From: Sphingomonadales bacterium
GTDB lineage: Bacteria > Bacteroidota > Bacteroidia > Chitinophagales > Chitinophagaceae
Reading direction: 5' to 3'
NCBI GenBank assembly: GCA_016872155.1
Contig: VHBB01000005.1
Span: 90,148 to 154,147, forward strand
Length of the DNA stretch: 64,000 nt
A model generated the notes under the pieces. That model was not told where the DNA came from. It searched no databases and saw only the letters and a list, made by a program, of their open reading frames with translations. A program made the position numbers and the translations under genes. How positions within the stretch are numbered: the stretch's first letter is position 1; each line of letters opens with the position of its first letter. Below are positions 42,479-51,330 of the stretch, in pieces.

Positions 42479-43234
42479 CTAGATATTCAATCCGCCGCAG
42501 GCACTGATCGTTTGACCGGTTACGTACGAAGAAAGATCGGAGGCCAAAAACAGCGTTACATTGGCAATATCGGTAGCCGAAGCAAAGCGACCGAGCGGAA
42601 TACCGGCCTTGTACTTATCGGCCGCTTCGCCCGCTTGCAAGTACTGGGTCATATCGGTTTCAACAAAACCAGGCGCAATCGCATTGCAGCGAATGTTACG
42701 GCTGCCCAACTCTTTGGCCACCGATTTTGTAAACCCAATAATGCCGGCCTTGCTGGCGGCGTAACTACTTTGCCCCGCATTTCCCATCTCGCCGATCACA
42801 GAACTCATATTGATAATAGAACCCGAACGCGCCTTCATCATAGGTCGAATTACCTGCTTGGTCATATAGAAGACACTATTGAGGTTTACCTGCATCACTT
42901 CTTCCCATTGCTCATTGGTCATTCGCATTAGCAGATTGTCTTTCGAAATACCCGCATTATTGACACAGATATCGATAGCCCCAAATTCATTCAATACATC
43001 GGCTACCAGGGTTTCGCATGCCTTGGCATCGGATGCATTGCTTTGGTACGCCTTTGCCTTGACACCGAGTGCTTGCGCCGATGCAGCGAGGGCCATGGCT
43101 TTATCGGCACTGCTGTCGCTCACATAGGTAAAGGCCACGTGTGCCCCCTGTGCTGCAAAGAGTCTCACGATTCCCTCACCGATTCCGCGGGCGCCACCAG
43201 TAACGATCGCCACTTTGTTGTCGAGTAATTTCAT
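42479..43234 (-). CDS. fabG: 3-oxoacyl-ACP reductase (SDR family)
   Basis: Short-chain dehydrogenase/reductase of 251 residues, NADPH-dependent reduction of 3-oxoacyl-ACP in fatty acid elongation. Cofactor motif 'TGGARGIGEG' at residues 11-20, 'NNAGISKDNLLMRM', catalytic Ser in 'INMSSVIG', Tyr-Lys in 'SYAASKAG', and 'APGFVETDMT'. The 'KDNLLMRMTNEQWEEV' stretch is specific to true FabG. It has its own consensus promoter, located within the last codons of the GH3 gene upstream. Confidence 0.94.
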   Translation of the reverse strand: MKLLDNKVAIVTGGARGIGEGIVRLFAAQGAHVAFTYVSDSSADKAMALAASAQALGVKAKAYQSNASDAKACETLVADVLNEFGAIDICVNNAGISKDNLLMRMTNEQWEEVMQVNLNSVFYMTKQVIRPMMKARSGSIINMSSVIGEMGNAGQSSYAASKAGIIGFTKSVAKELGSRNIRCNAIAPGFVETDMTQYLQAGEAADKYKAGIPLGRFASATDIANVTLFLASDLSSYVTGQTISACGGLNI

Positions 43235-43243
43235 ATACTTAAA

Positions 43244-44770
43244 TTAAGATGGGGCAAATGTAGTTTTATTCAGTTGTAAAATCTCTTCGATCAGCTTTCG
43301 ATCATTGCTTAGCCGGGGTACTTTGTGTTGGCCGCCCAACTTTCCTTTTTGACGTAACCAGGTAGAGAATGTCCCCCGGGGGAGCGAGTGCACCTGGGGC
43401 AATCCCAACGCCATATCACGATACCGCTTAGCCTCGTAATCGCTATTGAGTCGTTGCAGAGCTTTATCGAGTAGTACTGTAAACGCGTCGAGTTTTTCAG
43501 GGGCTTGCTCAAACTCGATCAACCATTGATGGGCGCCTTGAACCCGTTCATTAAAATAAACAGGGGCGGCCGTATAATCAATAACAAGTGCACCCGTTTG
43601 CTGACAAGCTTCTGCCAAAGCCCGGTCGGTATTGTCCACGATCACCTCTTCGCCAAATGCATTGATAAAATGCTTTAACCGACCCGAGACCCTTACTCGA
43701 AAAGGACGCAGCGTGGTAAACTCAATGGTATCACCCAGCAAATAGCGCCAAAGTCCGGCGTTGGTGCTAATGACCGGTGCATAGTGGCGACCGACCTCAA
43801 CGTCGGCGAGTCCGATCGTGCGTGGTGCAGCAGTCCCATACTCTTCTACGGGCATAAACTCCATAAACACACCGTGATCGGTAAATAAGAGCATACCGGG
43901 TTGTTGGGGATCGTCTTGGGCCGCAAAAAATCCTTCGCTGGCATTGTACATATCGAGATACTGAATGTCTTTTCCGATCCACTTCGAAAATTGCTCGCGG
44001 TAAGGCGTAAAGGATACACCCCCGTGCATGTACAGTTCTAGCGATGGCCACACTTCTGTTATATGTTGGCAACCGGTCAGCTCTAAAATGCGCTTAAATA
44101 AAACCAGCGTCCATGTGGGTACGCCCGATATGGAAGTAACATTTTCGTGAATGGTGCTCGCAGCCAGTTTTTCGATCTTCGATTCCCATTCATCCATCAA
44201 GGCAATTTCTAAATGAGGGGTGCGCAGCCAATGTCCCCAAAATGGAGAATTCTGTAACAACACCGCACTCAGATCGCCAACCTGTGCATCTTGATTGAGT
44301 AGATTGATCGTATGGCTACCCCCGATAATAAGTCCTTTGCCGGTCAACAATTCAGAATCGGGCTTGCGTAAATAGTATAATGATAGTACGTCTTTAGAGG
44401 CTCGGTAATGCCCATCTTGTAGACTTTCTTCGCTTACCGGAATAAACTTACTCTTGTCGCTGGTAGTTCCGCTGCTCTTGGCAAACCAATGGATAGGTGT
44501 ATTCCAAAGCAACCCCTGCTCGCCTTGCATAACTCGCTCAATGTAGGGCTTAAGGTCGTCGTACGCATGAATAGGAACGGCCTCTTTAAAGGATCTAACT
44601 GAAAACAAGCTGGCAAAATTATACCGTCTTCCTATTTCGGTGTATTGAGCAGAGGTTACCAGATCTTGCAACACCTCTCGCTGTGCATCGAGGGGATTAT
44701 CTCTCCACGCATCAATGCGCCAAGAACGCAACCGGGCTAAGGAGGATATAGCAGGAGAGAGAATTTTCAT
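43244..44770 (-). CDS. GH3-family acyl-adenylating protein
   Basis: Protein of 508 residues of the GH3 (auxin-responsive promoter, acyl-acid amido synthetase) family, part of the ANL adenylating superfamily. Visible: 'WFAKSSGTTSDKSKFIPVS' (ATP phosphate loop), 'ISGVPTWTLVLFKRIL', 'YNASEGFFAAQDD' and 'HFINAFGEEVIVDNTD'. Plant members conjugate amino acids to hormones; bacterial functions are mostly unknown. ATG at 44770 is preferred to the TTG at 44782. It lies 30 bases behind the adenosine deaminase gene. Substrate unknown; an acid activated as the adenylate is likely. Confidence 0.85.
   Translation of the reverse strand: MKILSPAISSLARLRSWRIDAWRDNPLDAQREVLQDLVTSAQYTEIGRRYNFASLFSVRSFKEAVPIHAYDDLKPYIERVMQGEQGLLWNTPIHWFAKSSGTTSDKSKFIPVSEESLQDGHYRASKDVLSLYYLRKPDSELLTGKGLIIGGSHTINLLNQDAQVGDLSAVLLQNSPFWGHWLRTPHLEIALMDEWESKIEKLAASTIHENVTSISGVPTWTLVLFKRILELTGCQHITEVWPSLELYMHGGVSFTPYREQFSKWIGKDIQYLDMYNASEGFFAAQDDPQQPGMLLFTDHGVFMEFMPVEEYGTAAPRTIGLADVEVGRHYAPVISTNAGLWRYLLGDTIEFTTLRPFRVRVSGRLKHFINAFGEEVIVDNTDRALAEACQQTGALVIDYTAAPVYFNERVQGAHQWLIEFEQAPEKLDAFTVLLDKALQRLNSDYEAKRYRDMALGLPQVHSLPRGTFSTWLRQKGKLGGQHKVPRLSNDRKLIEEILQLNKTTFAPS
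43255..43262 (-). promoter_or_regulatory. TAnnTTTG promoter element for fabG
   Basis: TACATTTG on the minus strand, 20 bases before the fabG ATG, placed inside the 3' end of the GH3 coding region. Confidence 0.55.
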
Positions 44771-44800
44771 GGCTACCGCCAAGTTAAAAAAAATTAGCCA

Positions 44801-45787
44801 TCAATACGCCTCCATGATCTGCTGGCGCAATGGAGCCCTTAGCTTTTCTTCTATAAAGGCATGCTGCAACGCCTGCAGATTGCAGGCCAGCAACTCGGAC
44901 CGGCCCCAGCCAAATGCCATATGTACCTGTTGGTATTCGCTGCTTAGTGTAATGGGTGTAATCATACGGGCATCGGTAGAGAGGCTCATAGAAACCCCTT
45001 GCCGATACAGGGCCCCCAACGAATGAGCGGACATCGAAGAAAAAATATTGGTTTGCAGATTGCTGGTCGGGCAAACTTCTAAATGAATGTTCTTTTCGAT
45101 CAGATAGTCGACCAACAAAGGGTCTTCTATGCTCCTTACCCCATGACCTATTCGCTGTGGACCCAATTCACGAATGACCTCCCACATACTGGCTGGCCCT
45201 GCCGCTTCTCCGGCATGCACCGTAAAGGGAATAGAATTCTCTTTGATCATCGCAAACGCTTCTTTATGCGCCAGCACGCCGTAACCGGCCTCGTCTCCGG
45301 CCATATCAAATCCGACTACCCAGCCTTGGCCAAAAAATTGCCGGGTTAGTGCTGCGGTCTCCAGACTTTGTTGCTCGGTAAAATGGCGAAGTGTACAAAG
45401 AATCAATCGGGGAATCACCTTGTAGCGAGCAGCCCCTTCTTGCAAAGCGGTCTGCACAGCCTCGACCACCTGCGTTGGCGTTAATCCCTTTGTTGTATGC
45501 AATAAAGGCGCAAAGCGAATCTCGGCATAGAGTACCCGGTCGGCCTCCAGTTGCTGCAGCAGATCGAGCGTTACCAAGCGCAGTTGTTCGGGAGTTTGCA
45601 TTAAAGAAAACCCCTTTTCGGCACGGGTCAGGTAGTCGCGCAGATCGGCGCATACCGTTGGGGCCACGAACGCTTGCTCATACTGTTGCAACGAAATGGT
45701 CGGGTCAAGGGCTTTAACGACCGTATAGCTTAGACTGCAATCCAAATGCAGGTGTAATTCTATTTTAGGAAGCTGGGTATAGTTCAT
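44801..45787 (-). CDS. add: Adenosine deaminase family protein
   Basis: Zinc amidohydrolase of about 328 residues converting adenosine to inosine. Metal ligands 'IELHLHLDCSLS' (HxH), catalytic 'HAGEAAG', 'IGHGVRSI' and Asp in 'LSTDARMI'. In mouse and E. coli enzymes the last motif is T-D-D-P; here the second Asp, which contacts the purine ring, is Ala ('TDAR'), so altered specificity is possible. ATG at 45787 is preferred over the longer ORF start at 45859, which would extend over lptB. Only 7 bases separate it from the upstream lptB, so it shares that transcript. Confidence 0.85.
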   Translation of the reverse strand: MNYTQLPKIELHLHLDCSLSYTVVKALDPTISLQQYEQAFVAPTVCADLRDYLTRAEKGFSLMQTPEQLRLVTLDLLQQLEADRVLYAEIRFAPLLHTTKGLTPTQVVEAVQTALQEGAARYKVIPRLILCTLRHFTEQQSLETAALTRQFFGQGWVVGFDMAGDEAGYGVLAHKEAFAMIKENSIPFTVHAGEAAGPASMWEVIRELGPQRIGHGVRSIEDPLLVDYLIEKNIHLEVCPTSNLQTNIFSSMSAHSLGALYRQGVSMSLSTDARMITPITLSSEYQQVHMAFGWGRSELLACNLQALQHAFIEEKLRAPLRQQIMEAY

Positions 45788-45794
45788 GCGTAAA

Positions 45795-46574
45795 TCAGCT
45801 AGAAAGACCCGATTGTTGCTGCGCCTCTTCGTGTATCCAATCTTTTCTGCGTAGCTCAAAGTTGCGACCCAGATAAAGCTTGCGCACCTGCTCGTCGCGG
45901 GCCAATTCGTCTGCAGTACCGTGCTTAAAGATCTTTCCCTCGATCAACAAATAGGCGCGGTCACAGATCGAGAGAGTCTCTGTTACATTGTGATCGGTAA
46001 TAAGAATTCCGATGTTCTTATATTTTAAACGAGCCACAATAGACTGAATGTCTTCGACCGCAATGGGATCGATCCCTGCAAAAGGTTCATCGAGCAAAAT
46101 AAAGGTAGGATCGACCGAAAGGGCCCTGGCAATTTCTGTTCTTCTTCTTTCTCCTCCACTCAACACATCGCCATTGCTGTTGCGCACATGCTGCAACCGA
46201 AACTCAGTAAGAAGGGTCTCGAGTTTATCTTTTTGCTGTTGTTTGCTGAGCTTGGTCATTTCGAGCACGGCAGCAATATTATCGGCTACACTTAGCTTTC
46301 TAAATACCGAGGCCTCTTGTGGTAAATAGCCAATACCCATCTGGGCTCTTTTGTACATGGGCAATGCGGTAATGTCCTGTTCGTTCAAGAACACCTGCCC
46401 CTCATCGGGCTTAATAAGACCGACCACCTGGTAAAACGAGGTCGTTTTTCCGGCCCCATTGGGGCCTAGCAAACCCACGATCTCTCCTTGGCGAACCTCG
46501 AAGGATACCTGATTTACAACGGTTCGATTACCATATCGTTTAACCAACGAGCTTGTACGAATGGCTAGCTGCAT
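45795..46574 (-). CDS. lptB: LPS export ABC transporter ATP-binding protein LptB
   Basis: Cytoplasmic ATPase of the LptBFGC complex which extracts lipopolysaccharide from the inner membrane; 259 residues. Walker A 'GPNGAGKTT', signature 'LSGGERRR', Walker B '[13 protein letters not shown]', H-loop 'LITDHNV', with '[19 protein letters not shown]' at the start. The ATG at 46574 follows by 4 bases a consensus TACATTTG that is itself spaced 21 bases from a TTTG -33 box. LptF/G and other Lpt genes are not in this window. C-terminal extension of about 20 residues ('[11 protein letters not shown]') beyond the E. coli protein. Confidence 0.94.
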   Translation of the reverse strand: MQLAIRTSSLVKRYGNRTVVNQVSFEVRQGEIVGLLGPNGAGKTTSFYQVVGLIKPDEGQVFLNEQDITALPMYKRAQMGIGYLPQEASVFRKLSVADNIAAVLEMTKLSKQQQKDKLETLLTEFRLQHVRNSNGDVLSGGERRRTEIARALSVDPTFILLDEPFAGIDPIAVEDIQSIVARLKYKNIGILITDHNVTETLSICDRAYLLIEGKIFKHGTADELARDEQVRKLYLGRNFELRRKDWIHEEAQQQSGLSS

Positions 46575-46578
46575 ACAA

Positions 46579-46611
46579 CAAATGTAAGCTATCGGGCCGG
46601 CTCGTTCCAAA
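46579..46611 (-). promoter_or_regulatory. Full -33/-7 promoter for lptB
   Basis: Minus strand: TTTG (complement of 46608-46611), 21-base spacer, then TACATTTG (46579-46586), ending 4 bases before the lptB ATG. This is the clearest bipartite Bacteroidota promoter in the window. Confidence 0.7.
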
Positions 46612-46639
46612 GGGTCTTGGCTTTTAACAAAAGGTATGT

Positions 46640-46647
46640 TATGTTTG
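46640..46647 (+). promoter_or_regulatory. TAnnTTTG promoter element for metF
   Basis: TATGTTTG, 14 bases before the metF ATG; a CTTG (46616-46619) 20 bases upstream is a plausible -33 box. Confidence 0.6.
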
Positions 46648-46661
46648 CATGCCCCGTACCT

Positions 46662-47612
46662 ATGAAAGTCATCGAACACATCAACCAAGCCAAGGACACT
46701 CTTATTTCTTTCGAAGTGTTACCCCCGCTCAAGGGCAAGGGTATTGGGGCCTTATACAAGCATCTCGATCCATTGATGGCCTTTCAGCCGGCCTTTATAA
46801 ATGTCACCTATCACCGCTCCGAACATGTATTCAAAAAAAGATCGGATGGTAGTTTCGAAAAAGTGGTGGTACGCAAGCGCCCGGGTACAGAAAGCATCTG
46901 TGCCGCCATCATGAATAAATACAATGTGGATACAGTACCGCATCTTATTTGCGGAGGATTTAGTGTCAACGAGACCGAGGACGCGCTTATTAATCTTCAC
47001 TACCTGGGTATCGACAACGTATTAGTGTTACGGGGCGATGCGGCCAAAAACGAATCGGCATTTGAGCCCGAGCCGGGTGGACACCGCTACGCGGTCGATC
47101 TGTTGCAGCAGGTATCGGCCCTCAATAATGGCATTTATCTCGAAGAAGAACTTAAGGACACGCAAAAGACCCGCTTTTGTATTGGAGTGGCCGGTTATCC
47201 CGAAAAACATTTCGAGGCACCCAACATGGATACCGACCTGCGTCACCTTAAACAAAAAGTAGACGCCGGGGCCGATTATATTGTCACGCAGATGTTCTTT
47301 GACAATACCAAGTATCACCAGTTTGTAAAGGCCTGTCGCGATATCGGCATTACCGTACCCATTATTCCCGGCCTAAAGCCCATCTATTCTAAAAAACAAT
47401 TGACGGTTCTTCCCAAGACTTTTCACATCGATCTTCCTTCCGATCTGGCCAATGCGGTTCAAAAATGCAAGAACGATGCCGATGTAGAACTAGTAGGTAA
47501 AGAGTGGTTGCTCGCCCAATCGCGTGAACTCAAGAAAGCCGGGGTACCCGTATTGCATTATTATACCCTGGGGCGTCCCCAACTCGTGGCCGATGTGGTC
47601 AAGGATATCTAA
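46662..47612 (+). CDS. metF: Methylenetetrahydrofolate reductase
   Basis: FAD-dependent TIM-barrel enzyme that reduces 5,10-methylenetetrahydrofolate to 5-methyltetrahydrofolate for methionine synthesis; 316 residues. Family segments: 'LISFEVLPP' (substrate Glu), '[13 protein letters not shown]', 'VLRGDAA', '[15 protein letters not shown]', '[14 protein letters not shown]'. The first visible in-frame ATG after the promoter, 46662, gives the normal N terminus; the ORF track's extension (46617) runs through the promoter element. Convergent with the TlpA-like gene, 12 bases apart. Confidence 0.95.
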   Translation: MKVIEHINQAKDTLISFEVLPPLKGKGIGALYKHLDPLMAFQPAFINVTYHRSEHVFKKRSDGSFEKVVVRKRPGTESICAAIMNKYNVDTVPHLICGGFSVNETEDALINLHYLGIDNVLVLRGDAAKNESAFEPEPGGHRYAVDLLQQVSALNNGIYLEEELKDTQKTRFCIGVAGYPEKHFEAPNMDTDLRHLKQKVDAGADYIVTQMFFDNTKYHQFVKACRDIGITVPIIPGLKPIYSKKQLTVLPKTFHIDLPSDLANAVQKCKNDADVELVGKEWLLAQSRELKKAGVPVLHYYTLGRPQLVADVVKDI

Positions 47613-47624
47613 CCCGCCATCGGG

Positions 47625-49058
47625 CTACTTCTCTTTTTTCTTTAGCTGAATTATTTCGTCCATTTGCTCGTACGAGAGCTTTTTGGCAATGATGCGCTTG
47701 TCTTTATCCAATAGATAAAGAGTAGGAAAAGACTGCACATCGTAGAGTTGCGAATAGCCGGGAATATTTTTTTCGACCCGCTCTTTTTCTGCCGTCTTGC
47801 TATAATAAACATGGCTCCAATGGCCGATCTTCTTGTCGGCAATAAACGTAAGCCAGTCCTTGCGTGTTCCTTCGGTCTCTTTGGCAATGGCAAAGATGCC
47901 TACGCCGTCTTTTTTCCAACGGGCCGCATAGACCGAATCGATCTTAGGAAGGGTCTCTTTACAGTGCCCACAGGTGGGATCCCAAAAAACCACCAGGGTG
48001 TACTCTTTTTTTAATCCGTATAAAGAAACGGTGCGACCTGTAGAGTCGGGCAATTCAATATCCGAGGCCGGTGTACCCAGTATGTTGGCCATTAAACTAT
48101 AGGCGCGGTCGGTGATGGTCTTTTTTCCTTGCTCGCTGAGCCAGGGATAGGTCTTAGCAGAAAAATATTTTTCGTACAAATGCACAAAGACGGCATCTTC
48201 CCACATGTAGCGCTGGGTATAGTAGCGGTTGATAAAGCGGAGCAACAAAAACCGCTGCATCTCGGCATTGATCGATGCATACCCCAGCATATAATCCATC
48301 TCTTTGTTTACAGAATCAGGATTGGGTGTAACCAGTTGATTAAAATAACGATCGAGCTTATCCTCGAAAAAAGTGGTGTAGGCCAGTCGTCCGTCCCAGA
48401 AATTTACACCATCCCAAAAATGATCCCGGTAATATTGAAAGGCCTTGATAGAATCTTCGCGATTGGTCGGTTGCTGCAGATGAGCGGGTAAAACAGGTTC
48501 GCGCATGGCTTGCAGCAACGAAGCCAAAAAACTGCCTTCGTTTTCTTTGATCAGCTGGTCGCGCGCGTCGCGCAAGTCTAGATCGAGTGTAGTAAGCAGG
48601 TCAATTATACGGGTAGAGTCAACTTTTCCACTAGCGGTTTTCAATTCTTCGCGAAGTGTGTTGATGCGCATCCCTTTTTCGGATACCATGCGCTGGTAGC
48701 GGGCAAACAATTCGTTATCGGGTGAGTTTACATAGGTGATGCCCCCCGGTAATTGGGCCGAATCGGCTATGACCGAAAAGCGCTGCTGCTTATCGACCAA
48801 GATCTCAAAAAAGCCCGATTTGTTAGGAAAGCCGATCAAATAGATACCTCCCTGCAAGGGCTGCTTTCCTTTAAAGACCCCTTTTGATTGCTGATCTACC
48901 AATACCGAATCGATAATGGGATAGGTCTTACCGAAGTAATGACCCAAATAGATATACTGATTCTTGTAAGGCTTGAGCGTAACGGTAATCTCATAACCGC
49001 TCTGGGCCCGTAAAGAGAAGGTAGATGCCAACAACAAAAAACTTAAAAGACGTTTCAT
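47625..49058 (-). CDS. Secreted TlpA-like thiol-disulfide oxidoreductase
   Basis: Periplasmic protein of 477 residues: signal peptide (about 1-19, 'LLSFLLLASTFSLRAQ'), an N-terminal DUF4369-type beta domain (about 22-125), a helical middle region (about 130-330), and a C-terminal thioredoxin/AhpC-TSA fold with CxxC in 'WDPTCGHCKETLP'. Such proteins in Bacteroidota act in disulfide exchange or cytochrome maturation; the partner is unknown. A consensus element lies 7 bases before the ATG, so the message should be close to leaderless. Divergent from rlmD. Confidence 0.87.
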   Translation of the reverse strand: MKRLLSFLLLASTFSLRAQSGYEITVTLKPYKNQYIYLGHYFGKTYPIIDSVLVDQQSKGVFKGKQPLQGGIYLIGFPNKSGFFEILVDKQQRFSVIADSAQLPGGITYVNSPDNELFARYQRMVSEKGMRINTLREELKTASGKVDSTRIIDLLTTLDLDLRDARDQLIKENEGSFLASLLQAMREPVLPAHLQQPTNREDSIKAFQYYRDHFWDGVNFWDGRLAYTTFFEDKLDRYFNQLVTPNPDSVNKEMDYMLGYASINAEMQRFLLLRFINRYYTQRYMWEDAVFVHLYEKYFSAKTYPWLSEQGKKTITDRAYSLMANILGTPASDIELPDSTGRTVSLYGLKKEYTLVVFWDPTCGHCKETLPKIDSVYAARWKKDGVGIFAIAKETEGTRKDWLTFIADKKIGHWSHVYYSKTAEKERVEKNIPGYSQLYDVQSFPTLYLLDKDKRIIAKKLSYEQMDEIIQLKKKEK

Positions 49059-49065
49059 ATACTAT

Positions 49066-49073
49066 CAAAAATA
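49066..49073 (-). promoter_or_regulatory. TAnnTTTG promoter element for TlpA-like gene
   Basis: TATTTTTG on the minus strand, 7 bases before the ATG at 49058. Confidence 0.5.
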
Positions 49074-49115
49074 ATAGGTAAAGTTATTAAAATCCCGCAC
49101 AACTAAGACAGCCGT

Positions 49116-49123
49116 TATCTTTG
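49116..49123 (+). promoter_or_regulatory. TAnnTTTG promoter element for rlmD
   Basis: TATCTTTG, a perfect match, only 1 base before GTG 49125 and 4 bases before GTG 49128. If active, transcription starts at or inside the annotated start. Confidence 0.55.
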
Positions 49124-49124
49124 C

Positions 49125-50552
49125 GTGGTGCGAAGAAAAAAACCTGCTGTACTGCTACCCAATCTGCTCATCGAAGACTATGCGGCCGAAGGAAAATGCA
49201 TTGCCCGCCACGACGGTAAAGTAATTTTTGTAGAAGGGGTCGTACCCGGAGACCGTGCAGACCTTCGTATTACCAAGAGTAAAAAGGATTGGGCCGAAGC
49301 GGTGGCATTGAACATTGTCGAAAAGTCAACAGAAAGGGTTGATCCCTTTTGCGATCACTTTGGGGTCTGCGGAGGATGCCAGTGGCAAATGCTGCCCTAC
49401 GAAAAGCAATTACAGTACAAACAACAACAAGTCGAGCAGACCCTAAAGCGGATTGGTAAAGTAAACATCCCCGCTATTCAGCCTATTGCAGGGGCATCCC
49501 ATACGACCGAATACCGCAATAAGATCGAGTATACGTTTGGCAACAAACGATACCTGCTGTTCGCTGAGCTGGGAAACGAAGCCATTAGCGGGCTATCGAA
49601 TGTAGCCGGCTTTCATGCGCGTGGTTTTTTCGATAAGGTGGTAGACATCAACACTTGCTATTTGCAGGCATCTCCTTCTAATGAGATTCGAAATTTTATA
49701 AAGACGATGGCACTGCAAAAAGGATGGACCTTCTATGATAGCCGGGCCCACCAGGGCTATCTGCGCAATGTACAACTGCGACTTTGTCGCAGTGGCGAAC
49801 TTATGGTCAATGTGATCGTAGGAGAAGATAAGCCCGCCCAAACAAAAGCCTTGTTGAATGCTTTACTCGATCGGTTTGCCGGTATTACCACGCTGCTCTA
49901 CACGGTCAATACCAAATGGAACGACAGTATACAAGACCTGCAACCCATTGTTTTTTCGGGCAAGGGCTATGTAGAAGAATTACTCTATGGAAGCAGCCCC
50001 GACGAAGTATATCGATTCAAGATCGGACCGCTCTCCTTTTTTCAGACCAATACCGCACAAGCCGAGTGCCTCTACCGCTTAACAGCACAAGCGGCTGCAC
50101 TTACCGGTCAAGAAACGCTCTACGACCTTTACTGCGGCACCGGTAGTATCGGTATTTTTTTAAGCCGAAAGGCCGGTCGTATTGTAGGGGTAGAACAAGT
50201 GGCCGCTGCCATTGAGGATGCAAAAGAGAATGCCCGGATTAACCAGATTGCCAACGCTTCTTTTTTTGCAGGCGATGTAATTGATATTTGCACCGATTCG
50301 TTCTTCGAAAAACAGGGGCGTCCGGACGTGATCGTTACCGACCCGCCCCGTGCGGGTATGCACGAGGCGCTCATCGATTCGCTGTTGACCATCGCGGCTC
50401 CTACACTGGTCTATGTTAGCTGTAACCCGGCTACGCAAGCCCGTGACCTGCAACGGCTCGATTCGTTATACCAGATAACCCTGGTGCAATCCGTCGATAT
50501 GTTTCCGCATACCCATCATATCGAAAACATTGTCCGCTTAACACGCAGATAG
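49125..50552 (+). CDS. rlmD: 23S rRNA (uracil-5-)-methyltransferase RlmD
   Basis: SAM-dependent RNA m5U methyltransferase of the TrmA/RumA family, 475 residues. TRAM domain about 12-70 ('LIEDYAAEGKCIARHDGKV'), Fe-S cysteines 'CDHFGVCGGC', SAM site 'DLYCGTGSIGI', catalytic 'DPPRAGM' and nucleophile Cys in 'YVSCNPATQARDL'. Two tandem GTG codons (49125, 49128) can start it; with the promoter at 49116-49123 the second is more plausible. No in-frame ATG lies near. The RlmD versus RlmC/TrmA assignment is inferred from TRAM and Fe-S presence. Confidence 0.9.
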   Translation: MVRRKKPAVLLPNLLIEDYAAEGKCIARHDGKVIFVEGVVPGDRADLRITKSKKDWAEAVALNIVEKSTERVDPFCDHFGVCGGCQWQMLPYEKQLQYKQQQVEQTLKRIGKVNIPAIQPIAGASHTTEYRNKIEYTFGNKRYLLFAELGNEAISGLSNVAGFHARGFFDKVVDINTCYLQASPSNEIRNFIKTMALQKGWTFYDSRAHQGYLRNVQLRLCRSGELMVNVIVGEDKPAQTKALLNALLDRFAGITTLLYTVNTKWNDSIQDLQPIVFSGKGYVEELLYGSSPDEVYRFKIGPLSFFQTNTAQAECLYRLTAQAAALTGQETLYDLYCGTGSIGIFLSRKAGRIVGVEQVAAAIEDAKENARINQIANASFFAGDVIDICTDSFFEKQGRPDVIVTDPPRAGMHEALIDSLLTIAAPTLVYVSCNPATQARDLQRLDSLYQITLVQSVDMFPHTHHIENIVRLTRR

Positions 50553-50554
50553 CA

Positions 50555-50562
50555 TAATTTTG
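50555..50562 (+). promoter_or_regulatory. TAnnTTTG promoter element for rhomboid gene
   Basis: TAATTTTG, 4 bases before the ATG at 50567, starting 3 bases after the rlmD stop codon. Confidence 0.6.
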
Positions 50563-50566
50563 TAGA

Positions 50567-51307
50567 ATGAGTGAGTTTCGATTTACGAGACCAGATAATT
50601 TTCCCCCCATTGTCAAGAATCTGATCATCATCAATGTATTGATGTATGTGGCGCAACTTACGTTGGCCGCTCGTTTCCCCTTTACCGAGTGGGTGATGCT
50701 CTGGCCTTTGATGCCCGAAAAGTTACAAGGCCTGCTGGCCGAAGCCGGCGTTATGAACAGCACCGGCCACTTTAGACCCTATCAGTTGCTTACGCATATG
50801 TTCGCACATGCGCCTCAGACCTTGTTTCATATTGTCTTTAATATGTTTACCCTGTGGATGTTTGGTAAAGTGCTCGAGACGGTTTGGGGCGGACCTCGCT
50901 TTTTAGTTTTTTATTTGGCCTGTGGATTAGGAGCCGCTGCGCTGCACCTGACCGTGCAATACATACGCTGCCAAGAGTTGCTGTCTTCATTTACGGCCGG
51001 CGATATCGTGGCCGTGCAGCAACAACTGGGTGCAGTATCGCCCGCCCTTGGGGCTAGTGGTGCGGTAATGGGCGTTATGGCCGCCTTCGCCTATCTATTT
51101 CCTAATACAGAGCTTTATATCATGTTTATTCCCGTGCCCGTCAAAGCCAAGTGGGCAATGCTGGGGCTAGCCGCCATCGATCTGTTTGGCGGTGTGGCGG
51201 GTGTTAGCGGAGACAATATTGCTCACTTTGCACATTTGGGTGGCGCCCTAACGGGTTTTTTAATGGTACTCTATTGGAACAAAACCAACCGTCAATCGTT
51301 ATACTAA
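50567..51307 (+). CDS. Rhomboid-family intramembrane serine protease (active)
   Basis: Six-helix membrane protease of 246 residues. Catalytic Ser164 in 'GASGAVMG' and His223 in 'HFAHLGGALTGF' are present, as are the oxyanion residues of 'FHIVFNMFTLWMFG' (His88, Asn92). These enzymes cleave transmembrane helices within the membrane. A second rhomboid-like gene follows after 23 bases and lacks this catalytic set, so the two are presumably expressed together. The substrate is unknown. Promoter-to-start spacing of 4 bases predicts a leaderless mRNA. Confidence 0.93.
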   Translation: MSEFRFTRPDNFPPIVKNLIIINVLMYVAQLTLAARFPFTEWVMLWPLMPEKLQGLLAEAGVMNSTGHFRPYQLLTHMFAHAPQTLFHIVFNMFTLWMFGKVLETVWGGPRFLVFYLACGLGAAALHLTVQYIRCQELLSSFTAGDIVAVQQQLGAVSPALGASGAVMGVMAAFAYLFPNTELYIMFIPVPVKAKWAMLGLAAIDLFGGVAGVSGDNIAHFAHLGGALTGFLMVLYWNKTNRQSLY

Positions 51308-51330
51308 AGAATTAACCTGGAATCGTGTCT

